Positions 51,256-60,724 of a stretch of 64,000 bases of DNA are shown in pieces; position 1 is the stretch's first letter, and each line of letters begins with the position of its first letter. Location: contig JBCCQA010000017.1 of NCBI GenBank assembly GCA_039024635.1, positions 52,029 through 116,028 of the forward strand, in the 5' to 3' direction. The DNA comes from Kuafuiihalomonas sp039024635. GTDB taxonomy: Bacteria > Myxococcota > Kuafuiibacteriia > Kuafuiibacteriales > Kuafuiibacteriaceae. Below the pieces are notes generated by a model. That model ran no database searches. It worked only from the letters and a program-made list of their open reading frames with translations, and was not told where the DNA came from. Made by a program: the position numbers and the translations under genes.

Positions 51256-52643
51256 GTGACCAGACAGGAGCCCGGGCGGCCTGGTTGGAGACCGATGAAG
51301 AAGGGCGCATTCTTCGTCTGAGTGGTGACTTCGAAGCGCTGTGGGGACGTCGGCCCCAAGAGGGCTCGCTGATTTCCGACGAGTTTCCCGGCATCCTCGA
51401 CCTGCCTCTAGAGGGCCTCCACCTGCCCACGCTGTCTCTGCTCGACGGTGTCGTCTTCGATTTGGTCGTCGTTCCCACGAGGAGCGGTCGGGTGCTCACC
51501 GCGGTCGAGCGAATCGAAGGGCCGCGGCTAGAGCAGCGCTTTCAACAGGAGCGCTTGGAGCTCGAACTCGAGCTCGAACGCTTCAAGCGGGAATTCGAGT
51601 TGGCCTTGGTCGGCTCGGATATGACCGTCTTCAAAGAGCAGGTGGTTGGTGGAGGCTTCACGTGGCTGGGGCCCGAGCGTCAATGGGTCCGAGATCGCTT
51701 CGGGACCGCCATCCAGGTTGGAGGAGTAGTCGACCTTCGCGGGGAATCGGATTTCCTCGCCACTTTGCTGGAGGAGATGGATGGGCGCCCTAGTCTGGAG
51801 GGCTTGGACTCGGTGCCCTTCTACGAAGCCGATGGGCCCCTCCTTCAGGCCAAGTTGATGAAGAGTGGTCTTGCCAGCCGAGTTCTGGTCCTGGCCCGTC
51901 ATCGGGACGGTCATGCCCCGGGCTTAGGCTTCTTGCAGAGTGGGCGAGAGCTTCAACTAGAGCAGGAGGCGCTGTTGCGCCTTCTCGAAGAACGGGACGT
52001 GCTCGTCCACTGCGTCGTACACGACCTCCAGGGGCCGCTCCACGCGGTGGGATCGGCTCTGGTCCTCCTGCAAGAGAGCGCCCCGTCCAAGGGAGAAGAC
52101 GCTGAGCTCTTACAGCTGGCGGTCCAGGAGACCGAGCGTCAGGTGGGCATGGTCCGTGAGATCGAGCAGATCTTCCAGCCCTCGTCGGAGGCGGCGCCCC
52201 TGGAGGACGTGGACTTGCTCGATGCGGTATCCGCCATCTTCCCCGTCGTGGAGCTCCGATGGCCGAGCGTTCGCTTCGTCTGTACGGAGACCGCGCTCCC
52301 CACACGGGTAGCCGGGGACTCAGGCCGTATGTTGAGAGTCCTTCAAAACCTCCTCGACAATGCTGCTCGCCACAGTCCCTCGGCGGGGGAGGTCCAGATC
52401 CGCTTCTCCGAACCCCAAGCGGGCCTGCTCCGCCTCTCGGTGCACGACTCGGGCTCCGGAGTGTCCGGCGACCTGGACGTCTTCGAGCGAGGAAGCAAGG
52501 GAAGCCGTGGCGGCCGCTGGGGGTTGGGACTCTTCTATTGCAAGATCACGGTGGAGCGCTGGGGTGGTCGCATTGGGCATCAGCCCAGTGACCTGGGCGG
52601 GGAGGAGTTCTGGTTCGAGCTCCCTGCTCGCGTCTATGACTGA
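51252..52643 (+). CDS. Soluble sensor histidine kinase of the GTPase module
   Basis: 463 residues. No membrane segment. The N-terminal half has a PAS-like region (ARAAWLETDEEGRILRLSGD), then a helix-rich segment and an unassigned sensor. The kinase core has VHCVVHDLQGPLHAVGSA (the phospho-acceptor His of the HD pair), LQNLLDNAARHS (N-box), DSGSGVSG and RWGLGLFYCKITVERW (G boxes). No response regulator is adjacent. It is joined to the OmpA-like gene by ATGA. Confidence 0.82.
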   Translation: MSDQTGARAAWLETDEEGRILRLSGDFEALWGRRPQEGSLISDEFPGILDLPLEGLHLPTLSLLDGVVFDLVVVPTRSGRVLTAVERIEGPRLEQRFQQERLELELELERFKREFELALVGSDMTVFKEQVVGGGFTWLGPERQWVRDRFGTAIQVGGVVDLRGESDFLATLLEEMDGRPSLEGLDSVPFYEADGPLLQAKLMKSGLASRVLVLARHRDGHAPGLGFLQSGRELQLEQEALLRLLEERDVLVHCVVHDLQGPLHAVGSALVLLQESAPSKGEDAELLQLAVQETERQVGMVREIEQIFQPSSEAAPLEDVDLLDAVSAIFPVVELRWPSVRFVCTETALPTRVAGDSGRMLRVLQNLLDNAARHSPSAGEVQIRFSEPQAGLLRLSVHDSGSGVSGDLDVFERGSKGSRGGRWGLGLFYCKITVERWGGRIGHQPSDLGGEEFWFELPARVYD

Positions 52644-52664
52644 GGTGTTCGCCGACCCTCGACC

Positions 52665-55600
52665 CTACTCTCTGGACCGAGAACGGTGGGCGGCTAGGGC
52701 TGCGTAGAGGACCGGCACCACGAAGAGCGTCAAGAGTTCGACCATCATGCCGCCCAAGATGGGAACGGCCATGGGACGCATCAGGTCTGCGCCCCGTCCC
52801 GTGGCGCTCACCACCGGAAGCAAGGCGATGAAGGTCGTCGCGGTCGTCATCAAGCAGGGGCGGAGCCTTCGTCGAGCAGCTTCGATGATTCGGGCCCGCC
52901 GAAGTGTAGCGTCCCGGGGAGGGTCCTGGGCGAAACTCTGCTCCAGGTAGGTCACCATCAACACCCCGTCGTCGCTTGCGATCCCCACCAGGGCGATGAT
53001 CCCTACCCAGACCGCGACCGACAGGTTGATGGTCTCGACGCCAAACAGCGTCCGGAGGGGTCCAAAGTCCAAGAAGCCTTCGTGGCCATAGAGGCCAAGA
53101 AGGATGAAGGCACCCGATAGCGCCACGCCCACTCCGGTGAAAATCAATAGGGCGACGGCCGTGCTGCGAAACTGTAGGTAGAGGAGCAGGAAAACAACGA
53201 GAAGGGTCGCGGGCAGAAGAAGGGCCAATCGTTCTTCGGTCTGGGCCCGGGCTTCGAAGCTGCCTGCGAAACTCCATCGGCCTCCGGCGGGCGGGCGGAG
53301 TCGTCCCTCTCGTCGAGCGACCTCGATGGCCGTGTGCACTTGGTCGACGAGCTTCGATTCCGCTACGTCGGATTGGCCAGAAAAAGTCAGGTAGCTGGTA
53401 AGAAAGCCATCTTCTGAGCGAATGGACTGGGGGCCAAGTGCGTAACGAAGCTCGGCCAGTGACTCCAGGGGGACCTGGCTTCCCAGCGGGGTGTCTACAG
53501 GAAGCCGGCGAAGCGCTAGCAGAGAGTCCCGGTCTTCCTGCAAATGACGAATCCGAATGTCCAAGTGTTTGCGGCCCTCTCGGGTTCGGCCCAAGACCAT
53601 GCCTCCGACCGCCTTTTCGAGAAAGGCATGGGCTCGGCCGACGCTGAGCCCGTGCCGAGCCAAGGCTTCGCGGTCGAAGTCGACTTCGAGGTAGGGTTTG
53701 GCGACGATTCGGTCGACGATCACGCTCGAGGGATCGACGGTCGGGACCTCTCGCAGCACCGTTTCGAGTTCCCTGCTCAGACCGGCGAGGACATCCAGAC
53801 TTGGACCCTGAAGCTTGAGCCCGAGCGGCGAGCGCATGCCGCTCCGAAGCATGATCTGGCGCGTCTCGATCGGCTGCAGGAAGGGGGCACCCGTCAAGCC
53901 GGGCAGACGGGCTGCGTGCTCGACCTCTCTCCAGAGGTCCTCGGAGCTGCGTATGTGCTCCCGCCATCGGCGCCGCCAGCGGCCCGCATCGTCCTGTTCG
54001 TACTCGGGGTGCAGGGTAACGAGGGTCTCGAACATCGAGATGGGGGCCGGATCCAAGGCCGTGTCGGCGCGACCCATCTTCCCGATCACTTTGTCGACTT
54101 CAGGGATCTGAGCGATGCGGGCATCCATGAGTTGAAGTAGCCGCAGCGATTCACCGAAAGAGGCGTGGGGCATGGTCGACGGCATCACCAAAAAGCTCCC
54201 TTCGTCGAAGGGCGGCATGTACTCGCCATCCAGCCCTGGGAATCCTTCGAAGAGCGCCTGCACTCCCCGGGTCTGGCGAAAGGTCTCCGGGAGCCAGCTC
54301 AGCAGCCTTGGGGCGCCCAGCCACGTGAAGAGGCCCCCCAAGAGAACGAGCATCGGTGCGAGTGCGAACGTTCGAGGGCGACGAAGGCACAAGTCCAACA
54401 TGCGCGGATAGACGCCCATGAACAGCCGTATCCCCCCCAGGACCAAGACCAGGAGGCTTGCGACGCAGAGCTGGTTGGCCCACCACGATGCACCGCGCCC
54501 AAGAGGCATCCAAATCAAACTCAAGACGAATCCCAGGCCCAGGACGAGGACGCTCTCGAGCCATTTGCGAGTGCGCGCTTTCGCGGAGAAACGGGATGAA
54601 GGGGCCAGAACGAATCGAGCCAGGGTTGGAAGGCAAAGCAGGGCGAGCCCAAGGGCGGCCAGCATGGCAAAGGTCTTGGTGAAGGCGAGGGGACGGAACA
54701 TTCTCCCCTCCTCGGCTTGGAGAGCGAAGACGGGAAGAAAGCCAACGACCGTCGTCAGTGTCGAGGTCAAGATCGCCGGCGCGACTTCGGCTGCTGCCTT
54801 TGCCACGACCTCGGTGCTGGGGGTCCCAAGTGACGAGTTCTTCAGTCGGACGCTGATGTTCTCGATGAGAACGATGCCCATGTCCACCATGGTGCCGATG
54901 GCAATGGCGATCCCCGCCAATGCCATGATGTGCGCATGCACATCGAAGAGCTTCATCGAGACGAAGGCGGCCGAAATCCCCAGGGGGAGGAGGACCGAGA
55001 TGAGGATTGAAGCGCCTAGGCTACGAAGCAGGACGAGCACCACGATCATCGTCACGAGGAGCTGCTGTGTCAGCGCTTCGGATAGAGTGCCCAGCGTCTC
55101 CTCGATGAGCTCGGTGCGGTCATAGAAGGGCATGATTCGGATCTGGGACTGGCGACCATCCTCGAGCGTCTTGCTCGGCAGGCTCTGCTCGAGCTCTGCC
55201 ATACGGGCTCGGAGCTTCCGGATGGTTTCGACGGGGTTCGCACCATGGCGAGCCACGACGATGCCCCCCACCGTCTCGGCGCCCGAGTCATCGAGCGCGC
55301 CGCGACGCGGCGCCGGACCCATGCGGACGTGGGCGAGGTCGCCGATTCGAAGAGGCACACCGTCTCGCACGGCAACGACCGTCGATCGCACGTCTTCGAG
55401 CGACTTCGCTGTGCCTTCGCTCCTTAGCAGGTACTCGACCTTGTTGATCTCCGTGGTTCGTAGCCCGACGTCAGAGCTGGACATGCGGACCGCGGCTGCT
55501 ACCTCCTCCAGACTGACCTGGGCCGAAGCCAAGGCATCGGGATCCACGTCGACCTGAAGCTCGCGCACGTGCCCTCCGATTGAGGCCACTTCAGTGACGC

Positions 55601-56177
55601 CGGGCACGGACTGAAGCGCGTATCGAATCGTGAAGTCTTGAAGGGTTCTCAGCTCATGGAGCGACCAGCCGCCCACCGACTCCCCGGAAGGTGTCTGTCC
55701 GACTAGTGTGTACCCGAAGACCTGCCCCAGCGGAGTCGCGTCAGGGCCCAGGCGAGGCGACACCTCGGGCGGAAGCAGGCGAGGGGGAAGCGAAGCCAGC
55801 TTCTCGAGGATGTGGGAGCGGCTGTCGTGAAACTCGCGGCCCTCCTCGAAGACGACGAACAGCACCGCAAATCCGAACATCGACGTGCTGCGCACCGACT
55901 CGACCCCGGCCGTGCCGAGGAGGGCCGTCGTCAGCGGGTAGCTGACCTGATCTTCGACGTCGCTGGGCGAGCGACCCGGCCACTCTGCAAAGACGATCTG
56001 CTGGTTGTCCCCGAGATTCGGGAGAGCATCCGTCGAAACCGGGTCCGTGGGGAAGGGTCCGCAAGAGAAGGGCGACACGACCAGGCCGGCGACGACTAGT
56101 CCGAGGATCCCGATCCAAACGACCGGAGGCCGTTCGATGAGCCCTCGCATCAGAGCGACGGTCAGAGGCCGCTTCAA
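52665..56177 (-). CDS. cusA: CusA-type heavy-metal RND efflux pump
   Basis: 1170 residues. The RND layout has an N-terminal membrane helix, two large periplasmic loops and the central membrane helices, with IALVGIASDDGVLMVTYLEQ and AIGTMVDMGIVLIENISVRL near the helix bundle. The three Met of the Cu(I)/Ag(I) pathway of CusA can be lined up: FLVMPSTMPHAS, PISMFETLVTL and RQIMLRSGMRSPLG. It exports Cu(I) or Ag(I) from the periplasm with CusB and CusC. The TTG start overlaps the cusB stop. It is the last gene of the operon. Confidence 0.88.
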   Translation of the reverse strand: MKRPLTVALMRGLIERPPVVWIGILGLVVAGLVVSPFSCGPFPTDPVSTDALPNLGDNQQIVFAEWPGRSPSDVEDQVSYPLTTALLGTAGVESVRSTSMFGFAVLFVVFEEGREFHDSRSHILEKLASLPPRLLPPEVSPRLGPDATPLGQVFGYTLVGQTPSGESVGGWSLHELRTLQDFTIRYALQSVPGVTEVASIGGHVRELQVDVDPDALASAQVSLEEVAAAVRMSSSDVGLRTTEINKVEYLLRSEGTAKSLEDVRSTVVAVRDGVPLRIGDLAHVRMGPAPRRGALDDSGAETVGGIVVARHGANPVETIRKLRARMAELEQSLPSKTLEDGRQSQIRIMPFYDRTELIEETLGTLSEALTQQLLVTMIVVLVLLRSLGASILISVLLPLGISAAFVSMKLFDVHAHIMALAGIAIAIGTMVDMGIVLIENISVRLKNSSLGTPSTEVVAKAAAEVAPAILTSTLTTVVGFLPVFALQAEEGRMFRPLAFTKTFAMLAALGLALLCLPTLARFVLAPSSRFSAKARTRKWLESVLVLGLGFVLSLIWMPLGRGASWWANQLCVASLLVLVLGGIRLFMGVYPRMLDLCLRRPRTFALAPMLVLLGGLFTWLGAPRLLSWLPETFRQTRGVQALFEGFPGLDGEYMPPFDEGSFLVMPSTMPHASFGESLRLLQLMDARIAQIPEVDKVIGKMGRADTALDPAPISMFETLVTLHPEYEQDDAGRWRRRWREHIRSSEDLWREVEHAARLPGLTGAPFLQPIETRQIMLRSGMRSPLGLKLQGPSLDVLAGLSRELETVLREVPTVDPSSVIVDRIVAKPYLEVDFDREALARHGLSVGRAHAFLEKAVGGMVLGRTREGRKHLDIRIRHLQEDRDSLLALRRLPVDTPLGSQVPLESLAELRYALGPQSIRSEDGFLTSYLTFSGQSDVAESKLVDQVHTAIEVARREGRLRPPAGGRWSFAGSFEARAQTEERLALLLPATLLVVFLLLYLQFRSTAVALLIFTGVGVALSGAFILLGLYGHEGFLDFGPLRTLFGVETINLSVAVWVGIIALVGIASDDGVLMVTYLEQSFAQDPPRDATLRRARIIEAARRRLRPCLMTTATTFIALLPVVSATGRGADLMRPMAVPILGGMMVELLTLFVVPVLYAALAAHRSRSRE

Positions 56178-57481
56178 GGACTCGGCCCCGGGGTCAGTTC
56201 GACCTTCGGCGATTCACGGGTCATCGCCGAGGGTCCACCTCGAATCTGAAGATCGGCGTCGAGAACGAAGGCGCCTTCGACCACGACGTGCTCTCCCTCC
56301 ACCAAGCCCGAGCGAATGACCCAGGCTCCTTCTAGCGCAGGGCCGAGCTCCACTTCCCTTGGCAAGTAGCTCGGGCCTGAGTTCGTATCCGACTCGACGT
56401 AGACCAAAGAACGTCGACCCGTGAACAGGACCGCGCTTTCGGGAACAACGATCTGCTCGTCCGAGCCGAGCGAGCTCTTGATGAGGGCCTCGACGTACAT
56501 CCCAGGACGCAAGACGCCCGTCTGATTCTCGACCTCGATCCGGACTCGGGCGACGCGGGTTCGAGGGTCCACGATGGGGTCGACGAAGCTGACTCGACTC
56601 TCGAGCTTCGTGCCGTGAAGGGCGGGGACTTGGATCTCGACTTCGTCTCCCAGGTCGAGTCGACCAAGCTCTGCTTCGTCCGCTTCGAGCTGAACCCACA
56701 GCTTGCCTAGGTCCGCGACATGGAAGAGAGGGTCCCCGGTGGCCACGTACTGACCCTCGGTGACGAGCCGCTTCAGTACGGTCCCGCTGGTCGGAGCCCG
56801 GATAGCCACCTCGGTGGTCGGGCTCTTTCCGGATGTCATCCGATCGATGTCCGTTTCGGTCAGTCCAAGCAGGGTAAGTCTTCGTCGGGAGGCGGAGAGG
56901 GCTGCTTCAGCGGCAGCTCGGGTTGGAGGCGCTTCATCTTCCACCGCCTTCAGCCGGGTCTTGGCGATCTGCAGATCCTGAGCGGCGGCGTAGACCTCCG
57001 GGCTATACAGAAGCGCGAGCCGCTGGCCTCTCACAATCTCGGCGCCCGTGGTGGCGACGAACAGGCGATCGACCCGCCCCGCAATTCGGGCTGTGACGGT
57101 CCGAAGGCTAGACTCGTCCCCCTCGAGGCGGCCCTGCAATCGACGACGCGCAGGAACGGGACGGGCGCTGACGTGCAGGGTTTGGATTCGAGCGAGCTGC
57201 ATGGCTTCGTGGCTCAAGCGGAGCTCGGTCGGAAGCCCCGTGCTCTCTTCGTCCATTTCGGCGTGGGCGGGTACCAGGGCCATGCCGCAGATAGGACAGT
57301 CTGAAGGTCCACCCTTTCGAATCTGGGGGTGCATCGAACAGGTCCAAGCTTCTGGAACTTCGTGTCCGGTCTCGGAGGTCGAGTCGCCTGAAGGCGGCGC
57401 GACTGGCGACCCACACCATCCGAGCCCGAAGGCCATCAGCAAAGAGGCAAGCCAGAGGCTCGCTCGGTTCATCCGACTCAC
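56174..57481 (-). CDS. cusB: CusB-type membrane fusion protein with heavy-metal-binding domain
   Basis: 435 residues. A lipoprotein-like signal (LLMAFGLGWCG) is followed by the YHS-like heavy-metal-binding domain WTCSMHPQIRKGGPSDCPICG. The rest is a membrane fusion protein: lipoyl-like hairpin (RIAGRVDRLFVATTGAEIVRG), beta-barrel (WVQLEADEAELGRLDLGDEV) and C-terminal domain. It links CusA to CusC and delivers metal. GTG start overlaps the cusC stop. The extra metal-binding domain occurs in many CusB and CzcB relatives. Confidence 0.88.
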   Translation of the reverse strand: MSRMNRASLWLASLLMAFGLGWCGSPVAPPSGDSTSETGHEVPEAWTCSMHPQIRKGGPSDCPICGMALVPAHAEMDEESTGLPTELRLSHEAMQLARIQTLHVSARPVPARRRLQGRLEGDESSLRTVTARIAGRVDRLFVATTGAEIVRGQRLALLYSPEVYAAAQDLQIAKTRLKAVEDEAPPTRAAAEAALSASRRRLTLLGLTETDIDRMTSGKSPTTEVAIRAPTSGTVLKRLVTEGQYVATGDPLFHVADLGKLWVQLEADEAELGRLDLGDEVEIQVPALHGTKLESRVSFVDPIVDPRTRVARVRIEVENQTGVLRPGMYVEALIKSSLGSDEQIVVPESAVLFTGRRSLVYVESDTNSGPSYLPREVELGPALEGAWVIRSGLVEGEHVVVEGAFVLDADLQIRGGPSAMTRESPKVELTPGPSP

Positions 57482-58839
57482 CGTAAGCCCTCCCGACGAG
57501 CCAGGGGCCCAGCCTGGAGGCGATCGAGCTCGGCCCAGGCGACGGCGTAGCGTCCTCGAACCTCGGCCAAAGCCAACTTGAGTTCGAGGGCATCCTCCAG
57601 GGCGAGCAGCACGCTGGCGACCCCGGCTCGTTGGACTTCGTAGGCCGCTCGGACCGAGGACTCGAGCGCCTCGGCTTGGGGGAGGAGCGTACGCTCATAG
57701 CGCCGGATCCGTTCCCGAGCGGCTTCGAGTTTGGCCAAGGTCGACTCCAGTTGCGCGAGGGCATCGAGCCAGGCCCGATGACCCTCGGCTTGGGCCGCAG
57801 CCGCTCGCGCCTCAGCGGCCTCGGCCTCCCGAGCAAGGGCGCCGCGCCATACCGGGAGGCTCAGTCCGATCGAGAGCGCGAGGGGGTCCTTGCCGTCGTC
57901 CGGGACGTCCGGGCCTCGAGCCGCGCCGGTGACGATATAGTCCGCGCCCACCACGAAGTCGGGCCAGCCGGTCCGGCGGACGACCCGCCCATCCGCCTGC
58001 TTTGCCGCCGCCAGCTCAGCCCAGCGGGCGACCTCGGGATGATGGCGGAGTTCGGCCACCATGGCCGTGCGGGTCGGTAGGACAGCCCCCGTCCGAGGGG
58101 GGGTCGGTGAAGTCCGAATTTGGAGTCCAGGCTCGAGACCCATGGAGGCAGCAAGGCGGGCGGCGCCCTGGCGAAGCTGAGACTTGTGATCGCTTCGGTG
58201 GTCTTGAAGCCTCTGAAGACGCAGCTGGACTTGGAGGAGGTCCGCGATGGACTTCTCCCCCGTTTCGACCCTGGCTTTGACGGTCTCAGCGAGACCCTCC
58301 AGGAGCCGTTCGTGCTCGAGACGGATGTCGTGCATTCGCTCCAGCGTCCATAGCCGCCAGTAGGATTCGGTGACTTCCAAGACGAGCTTCAGAACGCGGG
58401 CTCGAAAGACCTCGGCCTCCGCAGCTGCCCGAGCGCTCATTGCCTCCCGCCCCGCGCCTAGCCGACCCGGCCAAGGGAAGGCCTGTCGCAAGGAGATGCG
58501 GTGCCGCTGAGGGCCCACGCGGGTCTCGACCGCTCGCACGAAGCCGGCGTAGCTCAGGGTGGGATCTGGGAGCCTCCCCGCCGCGCTGGCGGCGGCCACG
58601 GAAGCCCTCCACCGAGCATGGGCTGCTCTGAGCTCGGGTGCATGCGCCAAGGCACGGCCTACGAAGACGCTCAGCTCGCCCTCGATCAGTCCTGTGAGCG
58701 TTGCGTCCCCCTCGAAGGCTGTGTCGCCCTGAAGGGGTCGGCCTTCGAGCTCTGCTGGGCGGGCAACCCGCTCGTGGTGGGCGCAGGCAGGGCTCACCCA
58801 GGTCAGGATGAGTGCGAGCGCCGGGCTCGTGTTCTTCAT
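57478..58839 (-). CDS. cusC: CusC/TolC-type outer-membrane efflux channel
   Basis: 453 residues. A signal ends SPACAHH (possible lipobox Cys). The two TolC-like repeats have long helices: LRAAHARWRASVAAASAAGR and GRLPDPTLSYAGFV for the first and VARWAELAAAKQADGRVVR for the second, with LVLEVTESYWRLWTLERM. It forms the outer-membrane duct of the CusCBA pump. The start is placed at ATG 58839 with GGAG upstream. It is the first of the three pump genes and follows the Cys-rich protein. Confidence 0.85.
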   Translation of the reverse strand: MKNTSPALALILTWVSPACAHHERVARPAELEGRPLQGDTAFEGDATLTGLIEGELSVFVGRALAHAPELRAAHARWRASVAAASAAGRLPDPTLSYAGFVRAVETRVGPQRHRISLRQAFPWPGRLGAGREAMSARAAAEAEVFRARVLKLVLEVTESYWRLWTLERMHDIRLEHERLLEGLAETVKARVETGEKSIADLLQVQLRLQRLQDHRSDHKSQLRQGAARLAASMGLEPGLQIRTSPTPPRTGAVLPTRTAMVAELRHHPEVARWAELAAAKQADGRVVRRTGWPDFVVGADYIVTGAARGPDVPDDGKDPLALSIGLSLPVWRGALAREAEAAEARAAAAQAEGHRAWLDALAQLESTLAKLEAARERIRRYERTLLPQAEALESSVRAAYEVQRAGVASVLLALEDALELKLALAEVRGRYAVAWAELDRLQAGPLARREGLR

Positions 58840-58925
58840 TTGTCGTCTCCGCAAAGGCGCTCGAGAGCGCGCCAAGCCTGCGTCTTCCAAGGACGCGTTC
58901 GGTCAAAGCTAGGCTGATACGGAGT

Positions 58926-59384
58926 TCAAATCAGGAGCACCGTCGTCCGACGGACGATCAAGGCGTTAGGCGGTGATGGGTCAGGTCCGCCTGTAGGTCG
59001 GGGCAAGAGGACCAGCGCCGCCGACTGATCGAAGGAACCGAGCACTCGGCGCGGATGGGCGGGCCATGGTCTGGAAGAGTTCGTTGATTCCGCAGAAGCT
59101 GGGCTTGGACCGCTTTGATGGCCCTGGTCTGGCTCGATCGAACAGCAGCAGCACGGTCCATCGGAATACTGGAGATGGTCGAAGGACTGATCGTCGTCCT
59201 GGAACTCTGCGCAGCAGTCGTCGGCCCAAGCGGACGAGAAGTCGCAAGCGCAGAGGTTCAGGCCCGGGGCCACGAGACCCAGAGAGAGGACGAGCGTCGT
59301 GAGGACGCGCCATGACGGACCGAGCGAGCGCAAGCCCCGCAAGCATGCCAGGAGTGACTTCGAAAGCTCAAGCCATGGGCGCAT
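58926..59384 (-). CDS. Small Cys-rich exported protein at the head of the cus operon
   Basis: About 152 residues. A membrane or signal segment (VLTTLVLSLGLVAPGLNLC) is followed by clustered Cys (NLCACDFSS, DDCCAEFQ, GPCCCCSIEP) with an acidic stretch and a His between. The rest is low-complexity Pro/Ser. The family is unknown; the clusters fit a Cu(I)-binding or metallochaperone role. ATG 59384 is chosen because the longer start (59414) would overlap the upstream pseudokinase gene. It lies 87 bases upstream of cusC on the same strand. Confidence 0.55.
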   Translation of the reverse strand: MRPWLELSKSLLACLRGLRSLGPSWRVLTTLVLSLGLVAPGLNLCACDFSSAWADDCCAEFQDDDQSFDHLQYSDGPCCCCSIEPDQGHQSGPSPASAESTNSSRPWPAHPRRVLGSFDQSAALVLLPRPTGGPDPSPPNALIVRRTTVLLI

Positions 59385-59389
59385 GGATC

Positions 59390-60571
59390 TCAGCGATGAA
59401 AGAGGCGACGCCAACCCTTCTTTTCCGTGGCCAGCCCGGGCATGTCGCCCGTGGCTGCTCGGATGGTGTCGGGCGTCGTGGTACGCTGGCTGCTGGGGCG
59501 GGAGGCACTGACAACGTCCTGCACGAAGTCCTGCACCGCGTTCTCGTTCAAGCGAGGCAAGGTCTCTCGGCGATGAAGGGGTCGCTCCCGACCCTCGACC
59601 CGTGGCGCGGGTCGCCGAAGGATGGGCGCCGCGTTGGGGAAGGTGTCGCTCATGTACTGCGCTGCTGCTTCGACGTTGGGCTGAAGGCCTGCCCGGGCCA
59701 TCGAGCGCACCATCAGCTTGTGAAGAGCTTCGGCCTCGATGGCGCGCGCTTTCGGGTCGGGAGCGAGCGCCGTCCGCATCGCGTCCAAGAGGGCCGGGAT
59801 GCGGTAGGGCATGACTTGGTCGAGCTGGGCGCGGTCCGCGTTCATCAGCGCCTCCAAGGTCGCCCGAGGTCGGACCCGTGCGAAGAAGGAGGTCCCGCTC
59901 ATCATCTGGATGATGATCGCCGTGGCGGCGAAGACGTCGCTTCGGGGTGTGGGCGTTTCGCCCCGGGCCAGCTCGGGGGCCAGATAAGGCAACTGTTCAG
60001 ACAAGGCGTCCTGCAGATGACAAGCCCCGCTTCCCCAGTGGGACAGCTTGGTCTCCCCTTGCCAGCCGATGAGGATGGTTCGGGGAACCAAGGCGCCGTG
60101 GACCCTGTCTTTGGCGTGGGCGAAGGCGAGGCCCTCCAAGATGTGGGCGCCGATGGTCAAGGCGGTCGGCAAGGGCATCGGTGCCCCCGAGGTTTGCTGG
60201 ATGCTCAGGGCTCGGTGGAGCGTTCGCCCGTCGACGTACTCCAGGGCAAGAGCGGGACGGTCATCGATGCGGGGGCGTCCCAGGCCGCGCAAGATGTAGG
60301 GATGCTGAAGGCTTTGATGGAGCTCCGCTTCGCGATCGAGCTGAGCCCGCACTTCGGGCTGCTCGATCCCTCGACGGGTGGGCACTCGAAGCCAAAGAAG
60401 TCGTCGCTCGTCCCGGACGTGGATCTCGCCCAGGTGGTCTTCCAGAAGCTCGCTTTCGGTCAGACAGCGCAGAACGCGGATGGGCCCGTAGACCCTACCC
60501 GCCAGCCGGGTCCCCGGAGCGACTACGTCGCGGGTGATGGAGAAGGCTTCTGTCCGTCGTGCACGCCGCAT
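59390..60571 (-). CDS. Ser/Thr pseudokinase
   Basis: About 393 residues with a kinase-like fold (IHVRDERRLLWLRVPTRRG, LQHPYILRGLG, ALALEYVDGRTLHRAL, LTIGAHILEGLAFAHAKDR). The catalytic loop reads RVHGALVPRTILIG: Asp of HRD and Lys of DLKPxN are gone. DFG is replaced by SHWGSG, and the P-loop has no GxGxxG. It therefore cannot be an active kinase in the usual way. APELARGETPTPRSDVFA (the APE region) is kept. The end is a basic Arg-rich tail. The start is uncertain (ATG 60571 taken). Position directly upstream of the cus operon may be chance. Confidence 0.75.
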   Translation of the reverse strand: MRRARRTEAFSITRDVVAPGTRLAGRVYGPIRVLRCLTESELLEDHLGEIHVRDERRLLWLRVPTRRGIEQPEVRAQLDREAELHQSLQHPYILRGLGRPRIDDRPALALEYVDGRTLHRALSIQQTSGAPMPLPTALTIGAHILEGLAFAHAKDRVHGALVPRTILIGWQGETKLSHWGSGACHLQDALSEQLPYLAPELARGETPTPRSDVFAATAIIIQMMSGTSFFARVRPRATLEALMNADRAQLDQVMPYRIPALLDAMRTALAPDPKARAIEAEALHKLMVRSMARAGLQPNVEAAAQYMSDTFPNAAPILRRPAPRVEGRERPLHRRETLPRLNENAVQDFVQDVVSASRPSSQRTTTPDTIRAATGDMPGLATEKKGWRRLFHR

Positions 60572-60724
60572 CCACCAGTCCCATCGACGGCTTGGGCTGT
60601 GTTTGGACCCGTCCTCGGCCCGTCTTTCGTCGACGGGGCAGAGGGCTGCGCCAACGAAAGCTACGGAGGGTCTCCTTTGTCTCTCGGAGAGGCAGGAGTG
60701 GGAGCGTCGAGCCTGCGTCCACAC

